From: Halorarius litoreus
Lineage (GTDB): Archaea; Halobacteriota; Halobacteria; Halobacteriales; Haloarculaceae
DNA length: 64,000 bases
Direction: 5' to 3'
Assembly (NCBI RefSeq): GCF_024362405.1
Contig: NZ_CP101454.1
Location: 2,914,001 to 2,978,000 of the forward strand
Shown: positions 15,600 to 24,367 of the stretch, in pieces
Numbering within the stretch: position 1 is the stretch's first letter
How the letters are laid out: the number at the start of each line of letters is the position of its first letter
The notes under the pieces: model-generated
Seen by the model: the letters and a program-made list of their open reading frames with translations, nothing else
Databases searched by the model: none
Told to the model about the DNA's origin: nothing
Translations under genes and position numbers: made by a program

Positions 15600-16565
15600 A
15601 TGGACCCAGACGAGACGGGGGGCGGACGACGACTGACGGTGAGCGAGCGAGCAGCGGCGGTTCCGCCAGCGCTCGGGCCGGAAGCGGCGTTCAAGATACT
15701 CGGGAACGAGACGCGGCTCACGATACTCGACACGCTCTGGGCGCCCTGGGAACCGGAGCCGATGGCCTTCGAGAAGCTACGGAAGGCGGTCGGTATCAGT
15801 GACGGCTCGCAGTTCAACTACCACCTGAAGAAGCTACTGGACGGGGAGTTCGTCCAGAAGATCGACGGGAAGTACGCCATTCGGCATGCCGGCGCAGAGG
15901 TCGTCTGGGCCGTCCGTCGCGGCTATCTCACCGACCATCCAGAGCTCGAGCCGTGGGAGACATCCGGACGGTGTGGTACGTGCGGGGAACCCCTCTACGC
16001 GCGGTACGCAGACGAACTGTTCTTTGTCGAGTGTCACGCCTGCGACCGACTCCACCACATCGGCCCGTTCCCACCGACGGCACTGGCCGACCGGACGCCT
16101 GTAAAGGCGCTGTTGGTCCACGACCTCGTCGCCCGAACGAACGTGACGCTCGCGAGACGAGGTATCTGCCCGATGTGCAACGCGAGGATGGACCGAACGC
16201 TCGCCCGTGACTACTCCGAGAGCCCCGTCCGGTCGTTCTATCTGGACGAGGACGACGACCGTGGGCTGACCGCCTGGCACGTCTGTTCCCAGTGTGGCGT
16301 CTGGGTGTCCATCACCCCGATGGAAGCCGTCGTCGACCACCCTGCCGTCGTCGAGCTGTACCGGGAGCACGGGTTCGACCTCGACTCGGTCCCACGCTGG
16401 GAACTGCCGTGGCTCGTCGACCCGTCGAACGCCACGGTGGTCACCGATGACCCGTTGCGTGTTACGGTAACCGTCGCCGTCGAGGACAACGAACTGGTCC
16501 TGACGCTCGATGAGGGGTTCGAGGTCGTCGACGTGGGGAGAACCGTGGCTAACACGGGCTGCTGA
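15600..16565 (+). CDS. ArsR-like winged-helix protein with two zinc ribbons
   Basis: A 321-residue protein. Residues ~25-100 form an ArsR-type winged helix (AAFKILGNETRLTILDTL, then GSQFNYHLKKLLDGEFV). Two zinc ribbons follow: CGTCGEP with CHACDR, and CPMCNAR with CSQCGVW. The remaining C-terminal part is beta-rich (LRVTVTVAVEDNELVLTLDE). It is a paralogue of the gene at 35462. The ligand is unknown. A GGTGATTC Shine-Dalgarno motif immediately precedes the ATG, and a TATA-like GGTTAATCG near 15540 implies a leader of about 30 bases. Confidence 0.8.
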   Translation: MDPDETGGGRRLTVSERAAAVPPALGPEAAFKILGNETRLTILDTLWAPWEPEPMAFEKLRKAVGISDGSQFNYHLKKLLDGEFVQKIDGKYAIRHAGAEVVWAVRRGYLTDHPELEPWETSGRCGTCGEPLYARYADELFFVECHACDRLHHIGPFPPTALADRTPVKALLVHDLVARTNVTLARRGICPMCNARMDRTLARDYSESPVRSFYLDEDDDRGLTAWHVCSQCGVWVSITPMEAVVDHPAVVELYREHGFDLDSVPRWELPWLVDPSNATVVTDDPLRVTVTVAVEDNELVLTLDEGFEVVDVGRTVANTGC

Positions 16566-16817
16566 CGCGGCGTACTGCACGCTTCTCACGGCTCCCTCCG
16601 GTCACCGTTCGACTGTTCGCGGTCTCCCTGCGGTCGACCACGCTGCTCGCGGGTCGTCACTCAGCCGGACTCACGTCGTTCGTCCGGCGCGGCCCTCGTT
16701 CACTCGCTTTGCCCGTTCACGAGGACTCCGTTCCTCCTCGCTCGCTTCATCGTGCCGCTCACTCCGTTCACGGCACGCTTCCGACAACCACTTTTCCCTA
16801 ACCCCACAACGCGGCCC
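16566..16817. repeat. array of short inverted repeats upstream of rqcH
   Basis: This 252-base spacer has no gene. It holds several short palindromic units: GCCGGAC/GTCCGGC (16664-16688), CCTCGT/ACGAGG (16694-16724), GAGGA-CTCCGT-TCCTC (16721-16736) and CGTGCCG/CGGCACG (16751-16777) around CTCACTCCGTTCA. The loops share a TCACTCCGTTCA-like text. A TATA-like CTTTTCCCTAAC just before rqcH (about 16792-16803) is the probable promoter. Confidence 0.6.
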
Positions 16818-18914
16818 ATGGACCAGAAGCGGGCGATGACGAGCGTCGACCTCGCCGCCCTCGCCACGGAACTCCGCGAGTACGAGGGGGCGAAAGTCGA
16901 CAAGGCGTATCTGTACGACGACGACCTCGTCCGCCTCAAGCTCCGCGATTTCGACGAGGGGCGGGTCGAACTCATCCTCGAGACCGGTGACCCGAAGCGC
17001 GCGCACGTCGCGGCGCCAGAACACGTCCCCGACGCGCCCGGCCGGCCCCCGAACTTCGCGATGATGCTCAGAAACCGGCTGTCGGGTGCCGACCTCGCGG
17101 ACGTACGGCAGTACGAGTTCGACCGCATCCTCGTCTTCGAGTTCACTCGCGAGGACGCCGACACGCTGCTCGTCGTCGAACTGTTCGGCGACGGCAACGT
17201 CGCGGTGATGAACCGCGACCACGAGGTCATCGACTGCCTCGACACCGTCCGACTCAAATCGCGGACGGTCGCGCCCGGTTCGATCTACGACTTCCCGGCC
17301 TCGCGGTTCAACCCCCTCACCGCGACACGCGACCAGTTCGACGCGAAGATGGACCAGTCCGACACCGACGTGGTGCGGACCATCGCCACCCAGATGAACG
17401 TGGGTGGGCTGTGGGCCGAAGAGCTCTGCACGCGAGCGGGCGTCGAGAAGACGCTCGCCATCGATGACGCCACCGACGACGACTACGCCGAACTGTTCGG
17501 CGCGCTCGAACGACTCCGCGACTCCCTCCAGCACGGACAGTTCGACCCGCGAGTGTACTGGGAGACCGACGACGGTGAACGCACCCAGCCCGTGGACGCG
17601 ACGCCCGTCCCGCTCGAGGAGTACGACGGCGTCGACTGCGACCAATACGACAGTTTCACCGCCGCGCTCGACGACTACTTCTTCGACCTCGACCGCGAGC
17701 AGCCCAAACCGGGGAGCGACCGCCCCGACTTCGAGGAGGAGATCGCGAAGTACGAACGCATCATCGACCAGCAGCAGGGCGCAATCGAAGGGTTCGAACG
17801 GGAGGCAGCGGCGTATCGAGAGAAGGCTGAGGCCGTCTACGCCCACTACGACCTCGTCGACGAGGTCCTCTCCACGGTCCGGGAGGCCAGAGATGCGGGC
17901 TTCAGCTGGGACGAGGTCGAAGAGCGGTTCGAGGAGGCCGCCGAGGCCGGCAACGACCGGGCGAAACACGTCACCGGCGTCACCCCCGAGAACGGGATGG
18001 TGACCGTGGAGTTGGACGGCGACCGCATCGACCTCGACCACCGTCACGGCGTCGAGAAGAACGCCGACCGACTCTACACCGAGGCCAAGCGCATCGAGGA
18101 GAAGAAGGAGGGTGCGATGGCGGCTATCGAGGACACCCGCGAGGACCTCGAAGACGCCAAGCGCCGCCGCGACGAGTGGGAAGCCGACGACAGCGAGGAC
18201 GAGGACGACGCGGAGCCCGAAGACGTCGACTGGCTCGCCCGCCAGAACATTCCGGTCCGCTACGACGAGCAGTGGTACGAGCGGTTCCGCTGGTTCCACA
18301 CCAGCGACGGCTTCCTCGTCATCGGCGGGCGCAACGCCGACCAGAACGAGGACCTCGTGAAGAAGTACATGGAGAAGGGCGACCTGTTCTTCCACTCGCA
18401 GGCGCACGGCGGCCCCGTCACGATTCTGAAGGCGACCGGCCCCTCCGAACCCTCCCGCGACGTGGACATCCCCGAGACCTCGAAGGAGGAGGCAGCCCGC
18501 TTCGCCGTCACGCACTCGTCGGTGTGGAAGGAGGGGAAGTTCGCCGGCGACGTCTACATGGTGACCCCGGACCAGGTCTCCAAGACCCCGGAGTCAGGTG
18601 AGTACCTCGAGAAGGGCGGGTTCACCATCCGCGGCGACCGGACGTACTTCGATGCGACGCCGGTCGACTGCGCGGTCGGCGTGCAGTGTGAGCCCGAGAC
18701 GCGCGTGCTCGGCGGGCCGAAACGCGCCATCGAGGAGCAGGTGGAGACGTTCGTCGAAATCGAGCCTGGGCAGTACGCGCAGAACGACATCGCGAAGATG
18801 CTCTACCGCGAGCTCAAAGACCGGTTCGCCGACCAGTCGTTCCTGCGGAAGGTGGCGTCTCCCGACCGAATTCAGGAGTTCTGCCCGCCGGGTGGGTCAC
18901 GTATCGTGGATTGA
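16818..18914 (+). CDS. rqcH: ribosome rescue protein RqcH (NEMF/Rqc2, NFACT family)
   Basis: A 698-residue protein with the full NFACT layout: an NFACT-N domain from MDQKRAMTSVDLAALATEL, a long charged coiled-coil middle (about residues 290-470, with KYERIIDQQQGAIEGFE and KRIEEKKEGAMAAIEDT), and the NFACT-R domain (FLVIGGRNADQNEDLVKKY, DLFFHSQAHGGPVTILK). Members bind the obstructed large ribosomal subunit and direct non-templated tailing or tagging of stalled chains. The acidic stretch near residue 465 is typical halophilic adaptation. Position near pelA supports a translation-rescue role. Confidence 0.93.
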   Translation: MDQKRAMTSVDLAALATELREYEGAKVDKAYLYDDDLVRLKLRDFDEGRVELILETGDPKRAHVAAPEHVPDAPGRPPNFAMMLRNRLSGADLADVRQYEFDRILVFEFTREDADTLLVVELFGDGNVAVMNRDHEVIDCLDTVRLKSRTVAPGSIYDFPASRFNPLTATRDQFDAKMDQSDTDVVRTIATQMNVGGLWAEELCTRAGVEKTLAIDDATDDDYAELFGALERLRDSLQHGQFDPRVYWETDDGERTQPVDATPVPLEEYDGVDCDQYDSFTAALDDYFFDLDREQPKPGSDRPDFEEEIAKYERIIDQQQGAIEGFEREAAAYREKAEAVYAHYDLVDEVLSTVREARDAGFSWDEVEERFEEAAEAGNDRAKHVTGVTPENGMVTVELDGDRIDLDHRHGVEKNADRLYTEAKRIEEKKEGAMAAIEDTREDLEDAKRRRDEWEADDSEDEDDAEPEDVDWLARQNIPVRYDEQWYERFRWFHTSDGFLVIGGRNADQNEDLVKKYMEKGDLFFHSQAHGGPVTILKATGPSEPSRDVDIPETSKEEAARFAVTHSSVWKEGKFAGDVYMVTPDQVSKTPESGEYLEKGGFTIRGDRTYFDATPVDCAVGVQCEPETRVLGGPKRAIEEQVETFVEIEPGQYAQNDIAKMLYRELKDRFADQSFLRKVASPDRIQEFCPPGGSRIVD

Positions 18915-19050
18915 GCGGGCCTACGGATACAGAACGCGAGCCGTACTGTCAGGATAACTGTCACGACGCTCGGAACGTTTATTGCTCGATTCAGCGTGTA
19001 AGTATTCGGTCGATTCCACCGTTACGCAACGGGACTCGACGGTGATTCCA

Positions 19051-19746
19051 ATGCTCGAAGAAGCCATCAACTATCCACGTGAGAGCGACGACCTGGTTCG
19101 CACGCTCGTTATCGGTTCCATCCTGACCATCATCAGCTTCCTCTTCATCCCGATCTTCTTCCTCCTCGGGTACTACCAGCGGATCCTCGCCGCGTCGATG
19201 GATGGCGAGGAGCTGCCGGTGTTCGACGAGTGGGGCGACATGTTCGTCGACGGGCTGAAGGCGTTCGTCGTCGTCTTCCTCTACTTCCTGATTCCGGCCA
19301 TCGTGTTCGGTATCAGCATCGGCACGGCCATCGGTGGCGCGAGTTTCGGTGACATCAACGCCATCAGCGGTGCCCTCCTCGCGGGTGCGCTGGTCGGTAC
19401 CCTCGTCTCGGTCGTCCTCGGACTCGCGTTCTGGTACGCGGCTCCCGCCGGGCTGGCGAACCTCGCCCGCACGGGCCGCATCGGGAGTGCATTCTCGTGG
19501 AGCGAGATGAAGGACGTGCTGTTCGACTCGGAGTACGCCGTCGCCTGGGCGCTGGCGCTCGCGGTCCTCATCGCGACCGGTATCGTCGCCGGCGTGTTCA
19601 ACCTCGTCCCGTTCGGGTTCCTGCTCGCCATCCCCATCAACTTCTACGGCGCGATGGTGGCGTTCAACCTCTACGGACGTGGTGTCGAGGCCTCGACCGA
19701 CATGGAGTCGGGCCCCGAGGCCCCCAAGGGCCGCCCCGCGGCCTGA
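19051..19746 (+). CDS. DUF4013 membrane protein (first of three)
   Basis: A 231-residue polytopic protein. It begins MLEEAINYPRESDDLVRTL, followed by about five membrane helices, with the family signature loop FDEWGDMFVDGLKAF between helices 2 and 3. DUF4013 proteins are of unknown function. The A/T element GTTTATTG near 18977 and a GGTGATT Shine-Dalgarno motif before the ATG suggest a leadered message of about 45 bases. It heads a codirectional row of three paralogues. Confidence 0.85.
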   Translation: MLEEAINYPRESDDLVRTLVIGSILTIISFLFIPIFFLLGYYQRILAASMDGEELPVFDEWGDMFVDGLKAFVVVFLYFLIPAIVFGISIGTAIGGASFGDINAISGALLAGALVGTLVSVVLGLAFWYAAPAGLANLARTGRIGSAFSWSEMKDVLFDSEYAVAWALALAVLIATGIVAGVFNLVPFGFLLAIPINFYGAMVAFNLYGRGVEASTDMESGPEAPKGRPAA

Positions 19747-19792
19747 TTTCGCCGCGGTCCATTTATACCATCCGTCGACCAAGTTACAGTAG

Positions 19793-20833
19793 ATGCTACG
19801 GGAGGCGCTCGACTTTCCGACCAGCGGGGACCGCGGCTCGGCCGCGCTCCTCGTCGGCTCGGGGCTACTGTTGCTGTCCGCGCTGGTCGGGGGGGCCAGT
19901 TTGCTCTTCCCCCCACTGCTGGCGCTCGTGCTCGTCCTCCAGCTCCCGCTCCGGGGGTACTACGTCCGGGTGCTCCGGGTGACCGCGGCCGAGGCGGACC
20001 CCACGGCCCCCTCGTTCGGCGACGTGGGGCCGCTCCTCCGCGACGGCCTCGTGGCCGTCGTCGTGGCGTTCGTTTACTTCCTGCCGACGCTGCTGCTGTT
20101 CGGAATCGCGGCCGGTGGAAACCTGGCGGCGGCCGTCGAGAATCCGCTTCAGCTCACCGACCCGACGACCATCGCGGCCGCGGAGACGGTCGGGAGTCTC
20201 GCCGCGCTCCTCGGGCTGTTCTCGTCGCTCGCGGCGCTGTATCTCGTTCCCGGTGCGGTCACGATGTACGCCCACGAGAGGCGCGTGCGGTCGGCGTTAC
20301 ACGTCCGCCGGGTCATCTCGGGGACGTTCTCGGAGGACTACGCCGTCGGCTGGGTGCTCTCGGTCGTCCTGCAGGCGCTGCTGTTTCCCGTCGTCGCGTT
20401 CCTCTACTCGCTCGTCATCGGCGTCGTCCTCCACTTCCTGCTCGGGGTGGCCGTTCGCTACGTGTGGGGGTCCTCGTTCGGCGCGGCCATGGGATTCGAA
20501 CCATCCACGGTCCACCGAGCGGGCATCACGCCCGACAACGGCCTGGGGGCCCTCGATGACGACAGCACTCAGACGACCGCCTCGGTATCGGCCGAGACTG
20601 ACCCGACGGAGGCAGCGTCCGAATCGGCCGACGAGACGACAGTTGCTCCCGAAGCTGCCGCCGCCGACCCGACGCCGCCCAGTGCTGTCGAATCTACGGA
20701 GGACTCTCGACCGTCGCCACCGTCTCCCGAGTCGTCGCAGGAAGCAGAACGCGAGTCGTCTCGCGACATAGACACCGAGTCGACGTCGGACCCCGCTCCG
20801 CGCGATCCGATGGCCGACGAGGGAGCGAACTAA
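19793..20833 (+). CDS. DUF4013 membrane protein with long acidic C-terminal tail (second of three)
   Basis: A 346-residue paralogue starting MLREALDFPTSGDRGSAALL. The first ~240 residues contain the membrane helices and a variant of the signature loop (FGDVGPLLRDGLVAV). The last ~95 residues are a disordered Ser/Thr/Glu/Pro-rich acidic tail (ESADETTVAPEAAAADPTPP and similar), absent from the two flanking copies. The tail could be a cytoplasmic interaction or spacer segment; there is no direct evidence for its role. Confidence 0.8.
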   Translation: MLREALDFPTSGDRGSAALLVGSGLLLLSALVGGASLLFPPLLALVLVLQLPLRGYYVRVLRVTAAEADPTAPSFGDVGPLLRDGLVAVVVAFVYFLPTLLLFGIAAGGNLAAAVENPLQLTDPTTIAAAETVGSLAALLGLFSSLAALYLVPGAVTMYAHERRVRSALHVRRVISGTFSEDYAVGWVLSVVLQALLFPVVAFLYSLVIGVVLHFLLGVAVRYVWGSSFGAAMGFEPSTVHRAGITPDNGLGALDDDSTQTTASVSAETDPTEAASESADETTVAPEAAAADPTPPSAVESTEDSRPSPPSPESSQEAERESSRDIDTESTSDPAPRDPMADEGAN

Positions 20834-20876
20834 CGGCCCGGGAAACGTTCTTATAACATCGGGGACATGATGGCGT

Positions 20877-21599
20877 ATGTTCGGAGAAGCCCTACGGTTC
20901 CCCCTCGCAGGCGACGACGGCGTCAAGAGTATACTCATCGGTGGACTCCTCGGACTCCTCGGATTCCTCATCATCCCGATATTCTTCGTGCAGGGATACA
21001 CGGTCCGGGTGCTCCGGGTCGCGCTGGAGGGTGGCGAGGAGGCCCCTGCGTTCGACGAGTGGGGCGACCTGCTCGTCGACGGCGTGAAGCTGTTCGTCGT
21101 CGGCATCGTCTACTTCCTGTTACCGACGATACTCATGTTCATCTCCATCTTCGCGTTCGTCGGCATCACCTCGGTCAGCACCGCGGCGACCGGTGAGCCC
21201 AGCCCGTCGGCGCTCGCCGGGGCCGGTATCCTCGGGTTGCTGCTGCTAGCCGTGACCGTGGTGCTGTTCTTCCTCGCGGCGTACCTCCTCCCCGCTGCGG
21301 CGGCGAACTTCGCTCGCCACGACGACCTCGGTGCCGCGTTCGATATCCGGACCGTCGTCGACGCCGCCTTCAGCGCCGACTACTTCGTCGCCGTCGTGTT
21401 CGCCATCCTCGTCGGCCTGCTCGTCGGCGTCGTCTCGGCCGTGCTCTCGCTCATCATCATCGGGCTGCTCCTGGTGCCGTTCCTCTCCTTCTACGCCCAG
21501 GTCGCCACGTACTACCTGTTCGGACGTGGGTTCGCGAAGGGCATGAACCTCGACGACGGAAGTGGCTCGGCCCCGTCGGCGTACGCGACGGTCGAATAA
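20877..21599 (+). CDS. DUF4013 membrane protein (third of three)
   Basis: A 240-residue paralogue starting [20 protein letters not shown]. It shares [16 protein letters not shown] and [20 protein letters not shown] with the first copy, and its loop [20 protein letters not shown] is closest to the family consensus. About five or six membrane helices. It ends 34 bases before pelA, in the same direction, with a short T-run between them. Confidence 0.85.
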   Translation: MFGEALRFPLAGDDGVKSILIGGLLGLLGFLIIPIFFVQGYTVRVLRVALEGGEEAPAFDEWGDLLVDGVKLFVVGIVYFLLPTILMFISIFAFVGITSVSTAATGEPSPSALAGAGILGLLLLAVTVVLFFLAAYLLPAAAANFARHDDLGAAFDIRTVVDAAFSADYFVAVVFAILVGLLVGVVSAVLSLIIIGLLLVPFLSFYAQVATYYLFGRGFAKGMNLDDGSGSAPSAYATVE

Positions 21600-21633
21600 C
21601 AGGGCTCTTTTCCCCTCCCCTGCTTGTCCGGGT

Positions 21634-22701
21634 ATGCGTATCGCCGACCGGCAGCGGCGCGAGGGTGGCCGCGAGCGCATCACCGTGGTCCCCGAGAGCC
21701 TCGACGACCTGTGGCACCTCACGTACGTCCTCGAACCGGGCGACCGCGTCGGTGGTGACACGACCCGCCGCATCCAGCGCGACGACGACATGACCCGTGA
21801 CACGGGTGGCGAACGCGAGCACATGTGGGTCGAACTCGCGGTCGACGACGTCGAGTTCGCCAAGTTCGCCAACCGACTGCGCGTGGGTGGCGAAATCGCC
21901 GACTGCTCGCGGGAGGACCAGCTCGGGCTTCACCACACACTCAACGTCGAAGAACGGACCGAGATCGAGATCGAGAAGGTGTGGCAGACCGACCAGCTCG
22001 AACGCTTGCAGGAGGCGGTCGAGGCCGCCGAGAACCCGGAAGTCGCCATCGCCACCGTCGAGGAGGGCGAGGCGTACGTCCACACCGTCGCGCAGTACGG
22101 GGTCGAGGAGCGTGCCTCCATCACGAAACCCACCGGGAAGGGCGAGTACGCGCGCCCCCGCGACGAACTGTTCGAGGAGCTCGGGCAGGTGCTCGCGCGG
22201 ACCGACGCGGCCGCCGTCATCCTCGCCGGGCCCGGCTTCACGAAACAGGACGCCCTCGACTACATCGAGGACAACTACCCCGAGGTCGCGGAGAAGGTGA
22301 CCGTCGTGGACACCTCGTCGTCGGGTGGCCGCGGCGTCCACGAGGTACTCAAACGCGGGGCAGTCGACGAGGTGCAGGCCGAGACGCGCATCTCGAAGGA
22401 GGCGGACCTCATCGACCAGCTGATGGAGAACATCGCCGAAGGGGCGAAAGCTGCCTACGGCATCGACGAGGTGAAGGAAGCCGCAGACTACGGTGCGGTC
22501 GACACGCTGCTCATCCTCGATACGCGGTTGCGAGAGGAGCGGGCCGGCGAGGGCGAGTGGGAGGTCGACGCGAACGAACTCATCCGGACGGTCGAACAGC
22601 AGGGCGGTGAGGTCACGGTGTTCTCGGGGGAGTTCGACCCCGGCCAGCAGCTCAAGAACCTCGGCGGCGTGGCGGCGCTCCTCCGGTACCGGCTGCAGTA
22701 A
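21634..22701 (+). CDS. pelA: mRNA surveillance protein Pelota (Dom34 homologue)
   Basis: A 355-residue Pelota. Domain order is as in the family: N-terminal Sm-like domain ([21 protein letters not shown]), central domain ([36 protein letters not shown]) and C-terminal eRF1-type domain ([31 protein letters not shown]). Pelota enters the A site of stalled ribosomes and, with ABCE1, splits them, giving the 50S subunits on which RqcH acts. The ATG at 21634 is chosen from the conserved MRI start. Confidence 0.96.
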   Translation: MRIADRQRREGGRERITVVPESLDDLWHLTYVLEPGDRVGGDTTRRIQRDDDMTRDTGGEREHMWVELAVDDVEFAKFANRLRVGGEIADCSREDQLGLHHTLNVEERTEIEIEKVWQTDQLERLQEAVEAAENPEVAIATVEEGEAYVHTVAQYGVEERASITKPTGKGEYARPRDELFEELGQVLARTDAAAVILAGPGFTKQDALDYIEDNYPEVAEKVTVVDTSSSGGRGVHEVLKRGAVDEVQAETRISKEADLIDQLMENIAEGAKAAYGIDEVKEAADYGAVDTLLILDTRLREERAGEGEWEVDANELIRTVEQQGGEVTVFSGEFDPGQQLKNLGGVAALLRYRLQ

Positions 22702-22743
22702 CCGGGACGTACGCTTTTCCCGCTGTGCGTCCCACGTCGATAC

Positions 22744-23523
22744 ATGTCCAGCTCACCCCGAAACGGACTCCGGTCGGCGTTCGACGCAGGCGAGACGGCA
22801 CTCGGTGTCATCGACACGACGTACTCGCCGCGCGTCGTCGAACTCTGTGGCGAACTCGGCTACGACTTCGTCTGGCTCGACCTCGAACACGGTGGCCCCT
22901 CGCCGTGGGACGGCGACACGCTCGAAGGATTCGCCCGCGCGGCCGAACTCTCGGATACGGAGTTGCTCGTCCGCATCCCCGAGCCCACGCCCGCGCTCGT
23001 CCGCAAGACGCTGGACGCCGGTGTCCGCAACCTGTTCGTCTCGCACGTCGAGACCGCTGCCGAGGCCGAGCGAGTCGCGCAGGCAGCGCGCTACGACTAC
23101 GACGGGGAGCCGGGCGATCGGGGGCTCGCCAGCCCGCGGGCGAGCCGCTGGGGACTCGTCGGCGACTACCCCGCGACCGAGGACCGCGAGACGCTCGTCG
23201 GGGTCACCATCGAGAGTCGCGCCGCGGTCGAGAACATCGACGACATCTGTGCGGTCCCCGAACTCGGCTTCGTGTTCGCGGGGCCGCTCGACCTTTCGGT
23301 CTCGCACGGAACTCCGGGCAAGTACGATAGTGACGCCGTTCTCGACGACGTCGAGCGGGTTCGCGACGCCGCGCTCGGCGCGGGAACGCCGGTCGGAAAC
23401 CTCGCGTTCGGCGTCGAGGACGCCCGCGAGAAGCGCGAACAGGGGTACAGCCTGCTCAACGTCGGCAACACGATGGGCGCAATCAAGAGCGGCCTCTCTG
23501 GGACGCTCGACCAGCTCCGGTGA
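22744..23523 (+). CDS. HpcH/HpaI family aldolase
   Basis: A 259-residue TIM-barrel class II pyruvate aldolase. The segments ALGVIDTTYSPRVVELCGEL, DFVWLDLEHGGPSPW, ELLVRIPEPTPALVRKTLDAG, GVTIESRAAVENIDDI and FAGPLDLSVSHG are the phosphate-, metal- and pyruvate-binding blocks. Family members cleave 2-keto-3-deoxy sugar acids or 4-hydroxy-2-oxoacids; the exact substrate is not deducible. A TATA-like CGCTTTTCCC is about 28 bases upstream. Confidence 0.88.
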   Translation: MSSSPRNGLRSAFDAGETALGVIDTTYSPRVVELCGELGYDFVWLDLEHGGPSPWDGDTLEGFARAAELSDTELLVRIPEPTPALVRKTLDAGVRNLFVSHVETAAEAERVAQAARYDYDGEPGDRGLASPRASRWGLVGDYPATEDRETLVGVTIESRAAVENIDDICAVPELGFVFAGPLDLSVSHGTPGKYDSDAVLDDVERVRDAALGAGTPVGNLAFGVEDAREKREQGYSLLNVGNTMGAIKSGLSGTLDQLR

Positions 23524-23540
23524 CGCTCGGTGGTCGGTGA

Positions 23541-24278
23541 CTACACCTCGACGGTGAGCCCGTCGCGGGCGACGTGGACCTCGCCGTCGAAGTTCTCGCG
23601 GATGCTCTGTCTCATCTCGCGGTGTTTGCCGTCGGTGTGGGGGTAGAGGTGCGTCAGATAGAGTTCCTCGATATCACGGTCGGCGAGCGTCTCGCCGAGT
23701 GCACGGGGCGTCGGATGGTTCGACACGTCGATCTCGTCGGGGAACGAGCAGTCGTGGGCCAGCACGCGCGAGCCGTCCGCGAGGTCGGCGATGGCGTCGG
23801 TCGCCTCGGAGTCGCCCGAGAACGTGAAGCCGTTCCCGTTCTCGAACCGGTACGCGAGACAGTACATCGAGTGGACCGTCTCGACCGCACGAACATCGAA
23901 GCCGGCGACCGAGAACGCGCCGGGCGCTATCTCGCGGACGGTGAGGTCGACCCGCCCCCGGAGATAGTCGTGGACGTCGAGCAGGCCGTCGAGCAGGTCG
24001 CGGGTGCCCTCGGGGCCGACGACCGTCAGGTGCTCCTCACCTGCGAGCCATCGGGCCTTGAGCAGGGGAAGGAGGTCCGCGACGTGGTCGAGGTGGTGGT
24101 GCGTGAGGAGGACGGTGTCCGCGGCTTCGTACCCCGCGTCGCTCGCGGCGAGCGCGTGGAGGACGCCGCTCCCGCAGTCCACCAGCAGTCGGTCGTCGTC
24201 CGATTCCAGCCACAGCCCAGTCTGCATCCGTTCGCCGGTCGGCATCGCGCTCCCGGTGCCGAGGAAGGTGACGCGCAT
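23541..24278 (-). CDS. RNase Z-like metallo-beta-lactamase-fold protein
   Basis: A 245-residue protein starting MRVTFLGTGSAMPTGERM, the hallmark N-terminus of RNase Z and its relatives. The metal motif LLTHHHLDHVADLLPLL and the later TFSGDSEATDAIADLA and YLTHLYPHTDGKHR complete the set. It lacks the long exosite arm of true tRNA 3'-processing RNase Z, so it may act on another phosphoester or lactone. The inner ATG at 24276-24278 is used because LGTGSA normally starts within the first dozen residues. Confidence 0.82.
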   Translation of the reverse strand: MRVTFLGTGSAMPTGERMQTGLWLESDDDRLLVDCGSGVLHALAASDAGYEAADTVLLTHHHLDHVADLLPLLKARWLAGEEHLTVVGPEGTRDLLDGLLDVHDYLRGRVDLTVREIAPGAFSVAGFDVRAVETVHSMYCLAYRFENGNGFTFSGDSEATDAIADLADGSRVLAHDCSFPDEIDVSNHPTPRALGETLADRDIEELYLTHLYPHTDGKHREMRQSIRENFDGEVHVARDGLTVEV

Positions 24279-24367
24279 ACCGGTGGCTGGGGACGGCGAC
24301 AGGTAGGCCTTCAGTTTCGCTCCGGTAGCCAAACCCCCTTGACCGTGGAGTGCTTGAGGGGCGGTGG

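Noticed and set aside
20500..20830. Separate gene or frameshift at the acidic tail of the second DUF4013 protein
   Set aside because: The tail is in frame with no internal stop and has halophile-type acidic composition; a low-complexity tail explains it.
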